The notes beneath the pieces are model-generated. The model was not told the origin of the DNA. It searched no databases and was given only the letters and a program-made list of their open reading frames with translations. The translations under genes and the position numbers were made by a program. DNA of 64,000 nt from Alterisphingorhabdus sp038748365 (GTDB taxonomy: Bacteria; Pseudomonadota; Alphaproteobacteria; Sphingomonadales; Sphingomonadaceae): assembly GCA_038748365.1 (NCBI GenBank), contig JBCDIZ010000004.1:1-64000 (forward strand), written 5' to 3'. Shown here in pieces: positions 7,469 to 16,237 of this stretch; the stretch's first letter is position 1; every line of letters starts with the position of its first letter.

Positions 7469-9702
7469 TCTCAAGAATTGCCCTATTGGCCGCCAGCGCG
7501 GCTCTGTGTTTCAGCACCCCTGCGCCGGTCTTTGCGCAGCATGTGCTCAATGTTCGCGATGCCGATGTGCGCGCTTTTATCGCTGATGCTGCCGAGGTAA
7601 CGGGTCGGACGTTCGTCGTTGACTCGCGTGTTCAGGGCACGGTCTCTGTGGTTACTGACAGACCGCTCTCACGCTCGGAATATTTTGAGATATTCCTCTC
7701 TACCCTGCGCGCCAATGGACTGGTCGCTGTGCCAACCAGCGGCGGCGCCTATCGCATTCAGCCTGCCGACAGCGCTGCCAGTCAACCGGGCCGTGTCGGC
7801 AGCGAGAATGCCGCGCGCAACCAGTTTGTTACCGAGGTGTTTCGCCTCAAATCGATTGATGCGACCTCGGCGGTTGAGACGCTGAAACCATTGGTCAGCC
7901 GGGAAGGGTCGGTTACCGCGAATATCGCGGCCAACAGTCTGGTGGTTGCCGATTATGCCGACAATGTCCGCCGTATCCGTGCGCTGATCGGTCGGATTGA
8001 CAGGGACAATGCGACGACGCAGTTGATCAGTCTGGAAAATGCCGGTGCGCGCGAAATTGCCTTGGCGTTGCAACAACTGGTACCGGCCAGACAGGGCCAG
8101 GCTCCTGCCGTCTCGGTCGTGCCTGTCGACAGCAGCAACTCCATCGCGATGCGCGGTGATCCGGCGACGCTGGGTCGGTTGACCGCGATTGCCAATGAAC
8201 TGGATGCCAAGGCCGCCAATGGTTCGGAAATCCGGGTGATCTGGCTCGATTATGCCGATGCCGAAACACTGGTTCCGGTGCTGGAGCGGCTTGTCGGGCA
8301 ACAGCCGAGCGCGCCGATTGGCGATGATGGTCAGGGCGCGGCGGCGCCTGTCGCTACCGCTGTGGGTCAAGCAGGAGACAATCGCGCCATTACCGGAACG
8401 CCAGGCCGCGGCCCGTCGATTATCACCCGCTATCCGGGTACCAATGCGATCATCATTTCCGCGCCGGTCGATGTGCAGCGTAATCTCGCCGAACTCGTGC
8501 GCCAGCTTGATATCCGCCAGGAACAGGTGCTGGTTGAGGCGATCATTGTCGAGGTCTCGGAAAATGTCGCGCGTGAACTTGGGGTACAGTTTCTCGTCGG
8601 TGGTGAGGATTTACCGTTTCTCGCCACGCCTTTTTCCAATGTTTCGCCCAATATCGTCGATATCGCCGGCGGTCTGTTGGCGGATGAATTTGACGAGAAC
8701 ACCACTGTTATCAATGGCGATGTCATCACCACAAGCACCAATAGCCAAGCAAGCGATATTTTGCGTGCCAATGCGGTCAATTCGGTGCTGGGTGCGCGCG
8801 GTGGCTTTTCTGGTTTTGCCGCCGATCTGGGTGGCGACTCGATCCTCGGTCTGTTGATAAATGCGGTGCAGGAAGACACCGATTCCAACATCCTTTCCAC
8901 ACCACATATTGCGCTCGACAATAATGTTGAGGGCAGCGTGCTCTTCGGTCAGGAAATTCCGATCAGCACCGGCGAAGCGCTGTCGAATAATTTCGATAAT
9001 GCCTTCCGCACCATTCAACGTGAAAATGTCGGTATCGAACTTATTGTTACGCCGCAGATTACCGCCGGTAATGAGGTACGGTTGCAGATCAAACAAGAGG
9101 TCAGCTCGATCTCCGGCCCGGTCAGTGATGATTTTCAGGAACTGATTATCAATAAACGCGAGATTTCCACGACGCTGACCGTGGGCGACCGTGAGATTGT
9201 CGCGCTCGGCGGTCTGCTCGATGATAATGAGCGCAAGACATTGCAGCGCATTCCGATCCTCAGCGATATTCCGCTGATTGGGGAGCTGTTCAAATCGCGC
9301 GCCCGCTCGCGGGTGAAGACCAATTTGCTGGTGTTTATCCGCCCGACCATTTTGCGCACCACTGATGATGCCCGGCGGATCGCGGCCCGCCGCTATGGCT
9401 ATGTCCGCGATCAGCAGATCCGGCGCAATCCCGAGGTTGAGCCATCGATCGATGCATTGATCCGCGATTATCTCGGCACCACGCCGCCGCGCGTTGGCGT
9501 CAAGCCGGATGACCTGATCATCCAGCCCAGAAGCATGGCGCCGCCGACGCCTGTAGACACCATGAAGCTGCCGGAGAGCGAGCCGGGTCGTAACGAGAAT
9601 TTGCCGCCAGCTGGTGGCACAAATGATGAAGAGGTGAGCCGAAACAGTCAGACAGGCGCGACAAGCAGCGCCGAAAGCGAGAAGGCCGATGCAGATACGT
9701 AA
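7465..9702 (+). CDS. gspD: Type II secretion secretin GspD
   Basis: A 745-residue outer-membrane channel. GTG start overlapping the gspC stop, then a signal peptide ending near residue 24 (VFAQ). The N0 domain (LNVRDADVRAFIADAAEVTG) and repeated KH-like N1-N3 domains (SLENAGAREIALALQQLVP, WLDYADAETLVPVLERLV) follow. The secretin core has the VEAIIVEV strand and the typical ending IPLIGELFKSRARSRVKTNL. About 100 residues beyond the core are hydrophilic and unstructured. No pilotin-encoding gene is seen nearby. Length is usual for the family. It exports folded proteins from the periplasm, and the ElpS-like lipoprotein and PhoD are candidate clients or partners by context. Confidence 0.95.
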   Translation: MISRIALLAASAALCFSTPAPVFAQHVLNVRDADVRAFIADAAEVTGRTFVVDSRVQGTVSVVTDRPLSRSEYFEIFLSTLRANGLVAVPTSGGAYRIQPADSAASQPGRVGSENAARNQFVTEVFRLKSIDATSAVETLKPLVSREGSVTANIAANSLVVADYADNVRRIRALIGRIDRDNATTQLISLENAGAREIALALQQLVPARQGQAPAVSVVPVDSSNSIAMRGDPATLGRLTAIANELDAKAANGSEIRVIWLDYADAETLVPVLERLVGQQPSAPIGDDGQGAAAPVATAVGQAGDNRAITGTPGRGPSIITRYPGTNAIIISAPVDVQRNLAELVRQLDIRQEQVLVEAIIVEVSENVARELGVQFLVGGEDLPFLATPFSNVSPNIVDIAGGLLADEFDENTTVINGDVITTSTNSQASDILRANAVNSVLGARGGFSGFAADLGGDSILGLLINAVQEDTDSNILSTPHIALDNNVEGSVLFGQEIPISTGEALSNNFDNAFRTIQRENVGIELIVTPQITAGNEVRLQIKQEVSSISGPVSDDFQELIINKREISTTLTVGDREIVALGGLLDDNERKTLQRIPILSDIPLIGELFKSRARSRVKTNLLVFIRPTILRTTDDARRIAARRYGYVRDQQIRRNPEVEPSIDALIRDYLGTTPPRVGVKPDDLIIQPRSMAPPTPVDTMKLPESEPGRNENLPPAGGTNDEEVSRNSQTGATSSAESEKADADT

Positions 9703-11260
9703 AGGTGAAGACGCTGAGAACAATGCCAATGCGGCGCTGGTGCTGGACGCGCCTGAGCCTCTGGAGGACGCGGCTTCGGGTAAACCGGTAGTCGATATTC
9801 CCTATGCTTTCGCCAAAAAGCACGGGATTGTGATTGTCGGCGAACAGGATGGCCGCATCCAGATTGCACTGCGGGAAAATGCCGATCCGCTGGTGCTGAT
9901 CGAGGTCCGTCGCTATCTCGCCCGGCCTTTCGATGTCGAATTTGCACCCAAGGCCGAGTTCGACCGGTATCTATCGGATCGCTATGCCATGGATGGCGAT
10001 GCCGCCGCCATGGCGCAGTCAATCGGTGCATCGGGGGAAAGCCTTGATGATCTGGCGGATACATTGCCGACTGCTGAAGACCTGCTAGACAGCTCTGACG
10101 ATGCACCCGCAATCCGCCTGATCAATGGCATTATCGCCGATGCCGCGCGGCAAGGCGTCTCGGATATCCATGTCGAGCCTTATGAAACCGGCCTTGTCAT
10201 CCGTATGCGGGTCGATGGCGTATTGACCGAGAAGCTGCGCATGCCGCCACATGTCGCGCCGGTGATTGTCAGCCGTATCAAGGTGATGGCGCGGCTCGAT
10301 ATTGCCGAGCGGCGTATTCCGCAGGATGGCCGTATCGGCCTCACCATTGGCGGCAAGCTGATTGATGTCCGCGTCTCGACACTGCCCAGCCGTGTCGGCG
10401 AGCGGGTGGTTATGCGTCTGCTCGACAAGGAAAATGCCAATATCAGCCTCGACCTGCTCGGCATGAGCCCGCGTGTGCATGAGATAATGACCGAGGCTCT
10501 GACCGAGCCAAACGGGATTATCCTTGTGACGGGTCCGACCGGTTCGGGCAAAACCACCACGCTTTATGCCTGTCTGAAACAGCTTAATGACGGCTCACGC
10601 AATATGCTGACCGTGGAAGACCCGGTCGAATATGCGGTTGATGGCGTCGGCCAGACACAGGTCAATTCCAAGGTCGGTCTGACCTTCGCCGCTGGCCTGC
10701 GCGCGATATTGCGACAGGACCCCGATGTGGTGATGATCGGCGAAATACGTGACCGCGAGACTGCGGATATTGCGGTACAGGCCTCGCTCACCGGGCATTT
10801 GGTCATGTCCACCGTCCACACCAATGATGCAATTGGCGCGATCACCCGGTTGCGCGATATGAAGATTGAGCCGTTTCTGCTCGCCTCGACCCTGCGCGCA
10901 GTGGTTGCGCAGCGGCTGGTGCGGCGCCTCTGCCCGCATTGTCGTGAGCCGGTGCAGTCCGATGGCAGCACCGCATCGCTGCTGGGCTTCGATCAGGGTA
11001 CGGTGGTGTTCCGTCCCAAAGGCTGTCCGGAGTGCAACCATACCGGCTATCAGGGCCGCATCGGTGTATTCGAGGCGGTCAAGATTGATGACACCATCCG
11101 CAAGCTGATCAATAGCGGTGGCGATGAGACGCTGATCGCGCGCCATGCCTTCCTCAATACGCCGAACCTCGGATCGGCGGCGCGGGCGCTGGTGCGCAGT
11201 GGCGAGACCACCGCTGAAGAAGCCATCCGCATTTCGCGCCGGGAAGGCGAAGATGGCTAA
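9689..11260 (+). CDS. gspE: Type II secretion ATPase GspE
   Basis: A 523-residue cytoplasmic hexameric ATPase that drives pseudopilus assembly. The N-terminal domain is followed by the Walker A GPTGSGKTTT at about residue 281, the Asp box EDPVEY, the Walker B region PDVVMIGEIRD and the His box TVHTNDA. Two CxxC pairs (about residues 414 and 445) form the zinc-binding domain. All catalytic motifs are intact. ATG 9689 lies inside the end of gspD (14-bp overlap), so translation is probably coupled. Confidence 0.96.
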   Translation: MQIRKGEDAENNANAALVLDAPEPLEDAASGKPVVDIPYAFAKKHGIVIVGEQDGRIQIALRENADPLVLIEVRRYLARPFDVEFAPKAEFDRYLSDRYAMDGDAAAMAQSIGASGESLDDLADTLPTAEDLLDSSDDAPAIRLINGIIADAARQGVSDIHVEPYETGLVIRMRVDGVLTEKLRMPPHVAPVIVSRIKVMARLDIAERRIPQDGRIGLTIGGKLIDVRVSTLPSRVGERVVMRLLDKENANISLDLLGMSPRVHEIMTEALTEPNGIILVTGPTGSGKTTTLYACLKQLNDGSRNMLTVEDPVEYAVDGVGQTQVNSKVGLTFAAGLRAILRQDPDVVMIGEIRDRETADIAVQASLTGHLVMSTVHTNDAIGAITRLRDMKIEPFLLASTLRAVVAQRLVRRLCPHCREPVQSDGSTASLLGFDQGTVVFRPKGCPECNHTGYQGRIGVFEAVKIDDTIRKLINSGGDETLIARHAFLNTPNLGSAARALVRSGETTAEEAIRISRREGEDG

Positions 11261-12482
11261 GTTCGCTTACGCCGCTGTCGATCCTGATGGCCGCGACAAG
11301 AAAGGCGTATTGAAAGCCAGCGACATCGCCGAAGCGCGCGAGGCATTGAAGGCGCGCGGGCTGTTGGTGACGCAGCTTGATGAGCAGGCATCGGCGAAAC
11401 CCAAGGAAAGCGCCGGCGGGCTCAGCCTGTCGCGCAAGCCGAAGCTGAAATCCAAACAGCTGATGCTGTTTACGAGGCAGCTTTCCTCGCTGATGCAGGT
11501 CAGCCCGCTGGAAGAAAGCCTCGCCACCATCAGCCGCCAGAGCGAGCGGGCCGAGGTGCGCACTGTGCTCGGCCATGTGCATGATGGCGTGGTCGAAGGC
11601 CAGACTCTGGCCGATGCGATGCGGCGCGAGCCCAAGAGTTTCCCGCCGGTATATCGTGCAATGATCTCTGCGGGCGAAAGCTCGGGCAGCTTGCCGGGCA
11701 TCACCGAGCGCCTTGCCGACCTGTTGGAAAAACAGGCTGCTATTCGGGGTAAGGTTATCTCCGCGCTTGCCTATCCCATCGCGCTGGCGGTGGTGGCGAT
11801 TGCGGTGGTTATCGGCCTGATGGTTGCGGTGGTGCCGAAGATCGTTGAGCAGTTCCAAAATTCCGGCAATAATGAACGGCTGCCGACCATTACCCGGATC
11901 GTGATCGGTATTTCCGATTTTCTGGTAAGTTGGTGGTGGCTATTGCTGGCATTGGCAGTGTTTGCCGGGCTTGCGCTGTATCAGGCGCTCAAAAATGAAG
12001 AGTTCCGCTATCGCTTTGACGGCATTTTGCTACGCCTGCCATTTATCGGCCGCCTGATCCGCGATGTCCATGCGGCGCGGCTGGCGCGGACCCTGGCGAC
12101 CATGGTGGCAAGCCGCCTGCCGTTGCTCGATGGCCTGCAGCTTACCAGCCGCACCATCCGCAATACTGTGTTGCGCCGCTCGCTCGACGAGATTGTCGAG
12201 CGCATCCGTGGCGGCGGCAGTCTGTCGGGCGCGCTGCGCCATGCCGGATATTTCCCGCCGCTGCTGGTCTATCTCACTGCCAGCGGCGAGGCATCTGGCC
12301 AGCTTGACCTGATGCTGGAGCGCGCGGCGGACTATCTGGAACGCGAATTTGAAAACTTTACCAGCACCGTCCTGTCCTTGCTCGAACCGGCGATTATCGT
12401 GATAATGGGCGGACTGGTGGCGATTATCATTTTGTCGATTCTGCTGCCGATATTGCAGCTGCAGGATCTGGCGGGAATTTAA
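11253..12482 (+). CDS. gspF: Type II secretion inner-membrane platform GspF
   Basis: A 409-residue polytopic platform protein. The start MAKFAYAAVDPDGRDKKG is the canonical GspF N-terminus, with GGAAGG (11242-11247) before ATG 11253, and the gene overlaps the gspE stop by 8 bp. Two T2SSF domains are visible (from about residues 70 and 270), each with the FTRQLSSL..V or ARTLATMV.SRLPLLDGL pattern. Hydrophobic segments lie near residues 170-195, 225-245 and at the C-terminus (IVIMGGLVAIIILSILLPIL). An open frame extends further upstream but the conserved start settles the choice. Confidence 0.95.
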   Translation: MAKFAYAAVDPDGRDKKGVLKASDIAEAREALKARGLLVTQLDEQASAKPKESAGGLSLSRKPKLKSKQLMLFTRQLSSLMQVSPLEESLATISRQSERAEVRTVLGHVHDGVVEGQTLADAMRREPKSFPPVYRAMISAGESSGSLPGITERLADLLEKQAAIRGKVISALAYPIALAVVAIAVVIGLMVAVVPKIVEQFQNSGNNERLPTITRIVIGISDFLVSWWWLLLALAVFAGLALYQALKNEEFRYRFDGILLRLPFIGRLIRDVHAARLARTLATMVASRLPLLDGLQLTSRTIRNTVLRRSLDEIVERIRGGGSLSGALRHAGYFPPLLVYLTASGEASGQLDLMLERAADYLEREFENFTSTVLSLLEPAIIVIMGGLVAIIILSILLPILQLQDLAGI

Positions 12483-12500
12483 TTAAGGGCTTTTAAGATC

Positions 12501-13058
12501 ATGATACAAACAGTCGAAGACAATGCATCGGTCCAAACTTCCGTTCGTGTCGAGCGTAGTCGAGACACTGTTCTCCGCTCGCACCGGCCTCTCGACTTCG
12601 CTCGAGGCGAACGGGACGCAGGGAATATACAAAGCAAAAAGCGCAATGGCTTTTCACTCGTCGAGCTGATGGTGGTGATCTTCATCCTCGGCCTGTTGGC
12701 GACTATTGTGGCGATCAATGTTCTGCCGGCACAGGACACCGCATCGGTAACCTCTGCGCGGGCGAATATCAAACAGCTCGAACAGGCGATTGAGCTCTAT
12801 CGGCTCGACACCAATCGCTATCCCGGCACCAATGAAGGCCTTGCCGCGCTGAAAACGCCGCCTGCCTCGCTGGGCGCGAATACGCGTTTTCCTCCGGGTG
12901 GCTATTTCCGTGGCGATCTGCCCAATGACCCTTGGGGCAACCCCTATCAATATGTCACCCCCGGCCCCAATGGCCTGCCCTATGCGGTCTATTCGCTCGG
13001 TGCCGATGGCGCGCCCGGCGGGACCGAGTTGAACGCGGATATCTATGCCAACGAGTAA
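12501..13058 (+). CDS. gspG: Major pseudopilin GspG with repeat-derived leader
   Basis: The major pseudopilin: 185 residues with the prepilin cleavage site RNG|FSLVELMVV at residues 50/51 and Glu at +5. The mature protein of 135 residues has the GspG hallmarks (LDTNRYPGTNEGLAAL, DPWGNPYQY). The oddity is the leader. Family leaders are about 6-12 residues, but here residues 14-39 are encoded by a 75-bp palindromic intergenic repeat (12541-12615). ATG 12501 is the only ATG, GTG or TTG in frame before the prepilin motif, so the repeat must be translated unless a rare codon is used. AAGGG lies 11 bases upstream. Prepilin peptidase would remove the whole leader. Confidence 0.9.
   Translation: MIQTVEDNASVQTSVRVERSRDTVLRSHRPLDFARGERDAGNIQSKKRNGFSLVELMVVIFILGLLATIVAINVLPAQDTASVTSARANIKQLEQAIELYRLDTNRYPGTNEGLAALKTPPASLGANTRFPPGGYFRGDLPNDPWGNPYQYVTPGPNGLPYAVYSLGADGAPGGTELNADIYANE
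12541..12615 (+). repeat. 75-bp palindromic intergenic repeat, copy 1 (inside gspG)
   Basis: Ends are inverted (CCGTTCG / CGAACGG). Inner inverted segments TGTCGAGCGTAGTCGAGACA and CTCGACTTCGCTCGAG each fold into a hairpin. A second copy at 15204-15278 has the same outer 30 bases on each side and differs only in the centre. The reading frame through this copy encodes VRVERSRDT and RPLDFARGER, peptides I recognise as common artefact-like insertions in sphingomonad proteins, which supports a mobile REP-like element. Confidence 0.85.
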
Positions 13059-13518
13059 ATCCGCCCCTGTCATCCGGTCACAGGAGCGCGGCTTTACCCT
13101 GATCGAACTGCTGGTGGTGGTTGCCATTATCGGCCTTGGGGTAATAGCTGTGATCTTCGCGCTGCCGGGCAAAGACCGCACGCTCTATGCCGATGCTGAC
13201 CGCTTTGCGGCCCGGGTTGCGGCGGCGCGTGATCTGGCCGTTGTCGGTGGTCAGCCGGTGGCGCTTTGGGTCAGCCCGTCGGGCTATGGCTTTGAGCAGC
13301 GGGTTGAGGGGCAATGGCAGCCAATGAGCGCGCGCGGCATTGACCGGGCCGACTGGCGCGATGGCACGATGGCCGTGCTGGGCGACGATGGAATGCAGCG
13401 GCTCGCCTTTGATAATAATGGCCTGCCCAATGAGGGGATTGTGGTCGAGCTGCGCAATGGCGAAACGGCGGCAGCGATCAGCGTCAATGATCTGGGGGAG
13501 GTCAGCGTTGACCGATGA
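13045..13518 (+). CDS. gspH: Minor pseudopilin GspH
   Basis: A 157-residue prepilin. The cleavage site is ERG|FTLIELLVVVAII at residues 16/17 with Glu at +5, followed by the N-terminal alpha-helix and a globular beta domain typical of GspH (RDLAVVGGQPVALWVSPSGYGFEQ). ATG 13045 overlaps the gspG stop by 14 bp. Its own 3' end carries the GGGGGAGG ribosome site for the next gene. It is the only minor pseudopilin gene here: gspI, gspJ and gspK, which normally follow, are absent. Confidence 0.88.
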   Translation: MPTSKSAPVIRSQERGFTLIELLVVVAIIGLGVIAVIFALPGKDRTLYADADRFAARVAAARDLAVVGGQPVALWVSPSGYGFEQRVEGQWQPMSARGIDRADWRDGTMAVLGDDGMQRLAFDNNGLPNEGIVVELRNGETAAAISVNDLGEVSVDR

Positions 13519-14686
13519 CGTGACTACCCTGATCCTGCTGCCCTTGCCGCTGTCCGAAGAGGACAGCGCACGCCGCTTTGCATGGTGGAAATGCGTCACG
13601 GGCAAATGCGTGCAGCAGGGCGAGGGCGATGATGTGCGCGATGCTGCGGGCCTGTCGCCCGATCATGATGCCCCGACCGTCATATTGCTTGTGCCCGCCG
13701 ATATCTGCGTAGTTCGCAGCCATCAGATGGCTGATATGACCGCGCCACAGGCTCTGGTCGCGGCGCGAATTGCGGCGCTGGATAATAGCATTACCGAAAA
13801 TGCTGATCTTCATGTTGGGGCAGCCCTGATTGAGCATGTCGCAGCCGATAATGCAGACGAAAGTGCATTGGATCAGCCCGCGCATCATGTCGAAACCGCA
13901 GTTGTTGCTCGCGCAGACTTGCAGCCATTGCTGGAGGATTGTCAGGCCATGGATTGCGATCCCAACCATATCGTTCCTGCTGCTTTGGTCATGCCGCTAC
14001 AGGGTGAAGCAGCTTCGCGTTTCGGCCTTGGTCCTTATGCCTTTTTGCGTACTCCCGATCTGGCCACAGAGGATGATCCGGCGCTGCGCGATATGCTGAT
14101 CGGCGAAACCGATTGTATTGACATCCCTGATGACAAAGTCGTTGCCGCGCTTGGCAGCCTTTCGGTGCAATCGCTGCCCGATCTGCGGCAGGGGGATTTC
14201 GCCAAAAGGCAAGAAAGCGCGGTGATGGAGCCGCGTCAGAAGCAGCTGCTTTTCGGCCTGGTTGCAGCACTGATCGTTATCACTCTGCTGATCCCGGCTC
14301 TGCGCATGTGGCGTTATCAGTCGGCTACCGAGACAATGACGAGCGAAACCGTAGCCAAGGCCAAGCCGTTATTGCCGGCAGCGACCGACCTCAACAGCGC
14401 CGAGCAGCAGGTGGATGCCGCCTTGCTGGCGCGCGGTGCGGGCGCACGGATATTTACCGCGCCGACGGCGGCGTTGTTCTCGCTGATGCAGAAGGTGGAC
14501 AATATTACGATACGCGATCTTGGCTATCGCGCCGATGGCACGCTGACCGCCGTGGTCGCCGCGCCTGACAATGCAACAATGAACCAGCTTCTTCTGCCTC
14601 TGCAGGAGCAGGGCTATATCATCACCGCGACCCAGCGTGCAGAGGCGGGCGGGGCCTCGGTCATTGATCTGACGGTGCGCGGATAA
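13508..14686 (+). CDS. gspL: Type II secretion assembly-platform protein GspL
   Basis: A 392-residue bitopic protein: a cytoplasmic actin-like domain that binds GspE, one transmembrane helix at about residues 245-265 (LLFGLVAALIVITLLIPAL) and a periplasmic ferredoxin-like domain. TTG 13508 is chosen because GGGGGAGG (13494-13501) lies 6 bases before it. The start overlaps the gspH stop by 11 bp. Sequence identity with model GspL is clearly low in the cytoplasmic part, and the assignment also rests on position between gspH and gspM. Confidence 0.85.
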   Translation: MTDDVTTLILLPLPLSEEDSARRFAWWKCVTGKCVQQGEGDDVRDAAGLSPDHDAPTVILLVPADICVVRSHQMADMTAPQALVAARIAALDNSITENADLHVGAALIEHVAADNADESALDQPAHHVETAVVARADLQPLLEDCQAMDCDPNHIVPAALVMPLQGEAASRFGLGPYAFLRTPDLATEDDPALRDMLIGETDCIDIPDDKVVAALGSLSVQSLPDLRQGDFAKRQESAVMEPRQKQLLFGLVAALIVITLLIPALRMWRYQSATETMTSETVAKAKPLLPAATDLNSAEQQVDAALLARGAGARIFTAPTAALFSLMQKVDNITIRDLGYRADGTLTAVVAAPDNATMNQLLLPLQEQGYIITATQRAEAGGASVIDLTVRG

Positions 14687-15165
14687 TGGCGGGGTTGCGT
14701 GACTGGTGGGCCGGGCTGTCGCAGCGCGAGCAGATTCTGATCGGGATATTGGCGTTTCTGCTTGCGGCGGTGGCGCTGTTTTATGGCGTGGTGCGCCCGT
14801 TATGGGTCGGCAGCTGGGATGCGGAAACGCAATATCGCCAGACTGCGCTGCGTGCCGCAGGCGTGCAAGCGCGGCTCGATATGCTGGCCAAGGCACCGCC
14901 CGCCAAAGCGCCGGCGACATCCGGGCCGCTCTCCACACTAATTGGTGCCGATGCAGCAGAACGCGGCTTTGCGCTGGAAAGCAATGTCGCCGCCGGCAAT
15001 GATATGACCACCATCGCGCTCACCGGAGCCAACCCAACCGCCTTTATGCAATGGCTGTTGGCACTGGAGGAGCAGGGCGTGGTGGTGCAACAGCTTTCGA
15101 TGCAACCAGTGGCGCAGGGCAACGTCGCCGTGCGCGCCGATCTGATGCGGGTGCAACCGCAATAA
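14686..15165 (+). CDS. gspM: Type II secretion protein GspM
   Basis: A 159-residue protein that stabilises GspL. The short cytoplasmic start LRDWWAGLSQREQILIGI, one transmembrane helix at about residues 16-36, and a small periplasmic ferredoxin-like domain match GspM. The ATG shares one base with the gspL stop (TAATG), so the two are translationally coupled, as expected for partners. Confidence 0.88.
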   Translation: MAGLRDWWAGLSQREQILIGILAFLLAAVALFYGVVRPLWVGSWDAETQYRQTALRAAGVQARLDMLAKAPPAKAPATSGPLSTLIGADAAERGFALESNVAAGNDMTTIALTGANPTAFMQWLLALEEQGVVVQQLSMQPVAQGNVAVRADLMRVQPQ

Positions 15166-15203
15166 TATGGCTACGATAGCAAGCGAATTAGGCTTATCAG
15201 TTA

Positions 15204-15278
15204 CCGTTCGTGTCGAGCGTAGTCGAGACACTGTTCTTCACTTGCAATGGCCTCTCGACTTCGCTCGAGGCGAACGGA
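15204..15278 (+). repeat. 75-bp palindromic intergenic repeat, copy 2 (gspM-gspN gap)
   Basis: Same element as at 12541-12615, identical in both outer parts and different in about ten central bases. It fills the space between gspM and gspN and its last bases (GGAG, 15276-15279) supply the ribosome site of gspN. Two copies in one operon, both next to or within gsp genes, point to local acquisition. Confidence 0.88.
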
Positions 15279-15282
15279 GAAT

Positions 15283-16029
15283 ATGGATCATTCAAAATCT
15301 AAAAGGGTTCAGCGCATGATCCGCTCTGTTCTCCTTTTCGCGGTGTTGGCCGGGCTTGTGTTGCTGGTCGTCTTTTTGCCGATGCGGCTGGCGCTTGACT
15401 GGAGCGGTCTGGGTGAGCGTGGCCTGGCCGCGCGACGGGTAGAGGGCAGTATCTGGTCTGGCACGCTTTATGATGCGCGTTTTGGCGCAGTGCCGCTAGG
15501 GACATTAGAGGCTGGGTTGCAACCCGCGTCACTATTGGGCACGCCGATGGTAGCGGTGCGCCGCGCCGAAACCAGCGCCACCGGACAGGATTTCTCCGGC
15601 AGTCTTGGCGGTGGTAACGGCAAGCTGGTGGTCGAAGGTGCCAATGGCGATGTGCCACTCGACCAGATTGCAGGCGACCTGCCGATCGCGGCCGCCCGTC
15701 TCAACAATGTTGCGCTCCAGTTGGATGATGGTCGCTGCCAATCCGCCTCGGGCGAGGTCCAGCTCATCCTGAGCAGTTGGCTTGGCCGTTTCGCGGCACA
15801 AAATGGCCTGCGCGGCAGGTTGCAATGCGATGGTGATGCGGTTGCTCTGACCACGGCTGGCCAGTCGGGTCTGGAAAGGCTGAGCGTTCGTGTCGACCCC
15901 GATGGCCGCTACCGCGCGGAACTGGCGATACAGGGGCTGAGCAGGGAACTGGGCCTTGGCTTGCGTGTAATGGGCTTCAAACCATCAGGAAACCGGCTGG
16001 TGCTGAGCACCGAGGGCGTCTTACGCTAG
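15283..16029 (+). CDS. gspN: Type II secretion protein GspN
   Basis: A 248-residue protein with one N-terminal transmembrane helix (about residues 15-32) and a periplasmic all-beta domain with the RVEGSIWSGTLYDARFGAVPLG motif typical of T2SN. GspN is non-essential in several T2SSs. ATG 15283 is preferred because GGAG from the adjoining repeat lies 3-6 bases upstream; a second ATG at 15316 is possible. It closes the gsp operon and is followed by a GC-rich palindrome. Confidence 0.85.
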   Translation: MDHSKSKRVQRMIRSVLLFAVLAGLVLLVVFLPMRLALDWSGLGERGLAARRVEGSIWSGTLYDARFGAVPLGTLEAGLQPASLLGTPMVAVRRAETSATGQDFSGSLGGGNGKLVVEGANGDVPLDQIAGDLPIAAARLNNVALQLDDGRCQSASGEVQLILSSWLGRFAAQNGLRGRLQCDGDAVALTTAGQSGLERLSVRVDPDGRYRAELAIQGLSRELGLGLRVMGFKPSGNRLVLSTEGVLR

Positions 16030-16032
16030 TTA

Positions 16033-16169
16033 TCCTCCCCGCTTGCGGGGAGGGGGACCACCGAAGGCGGTGGAGGGGGCGAGCTGCTGGACACAGCGCA
16101 AGTGGAAATCCCCCTCCGACCCGCCTTCGCTAAAGCTACGGCGCGCCACCTCCCCGTAAACGGGGAGGA
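16033..16169. repeat. GC-rich intergenic inverted repeat (R1)
   Basis: CCTCCCCGCTTGCGGGGAGG at the left and CTCCCCGTAAACGGGGAG at the right are each hairpins, and the halves GGGGACCACCGAAGGCGGTGG and the CCTCCGACCCGCCTTCG region are partly complementary. It lies after gspN and may end that transcript. Related elements occur at 22244 and 42198. Confidence 0.75.
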
Positions 16170-16237
16170 TTTATCTCTATGCTTGCGCTTCGCCTCGTGC
16201 CGATTACTGTCTCGCAAAAACCATACAAGGAGCGGAA

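Noticed and set aside
8611..9729. A 372-codon open frame on the minus strand across gspD
   Set aside because: It lies fully antisense to a clear secretin gene, has no recognisable domain and no ribosome site. Long antisense frames are common opposite genes with this codon bias.
13490..13530. Assembly deletion as the reason for missing gspIJK
   Set aside because: The gspH stop, gspL ribosome site and TTG start interlock exactly as in a natural operon junction, which a random deletion would rarely produce. It is still worth confirming with reads.
16033..16169. CRISPR-like array
   Set aside because: The repeats are inverted palindromes and not direct repeats with spacers, and no cas genes are near.
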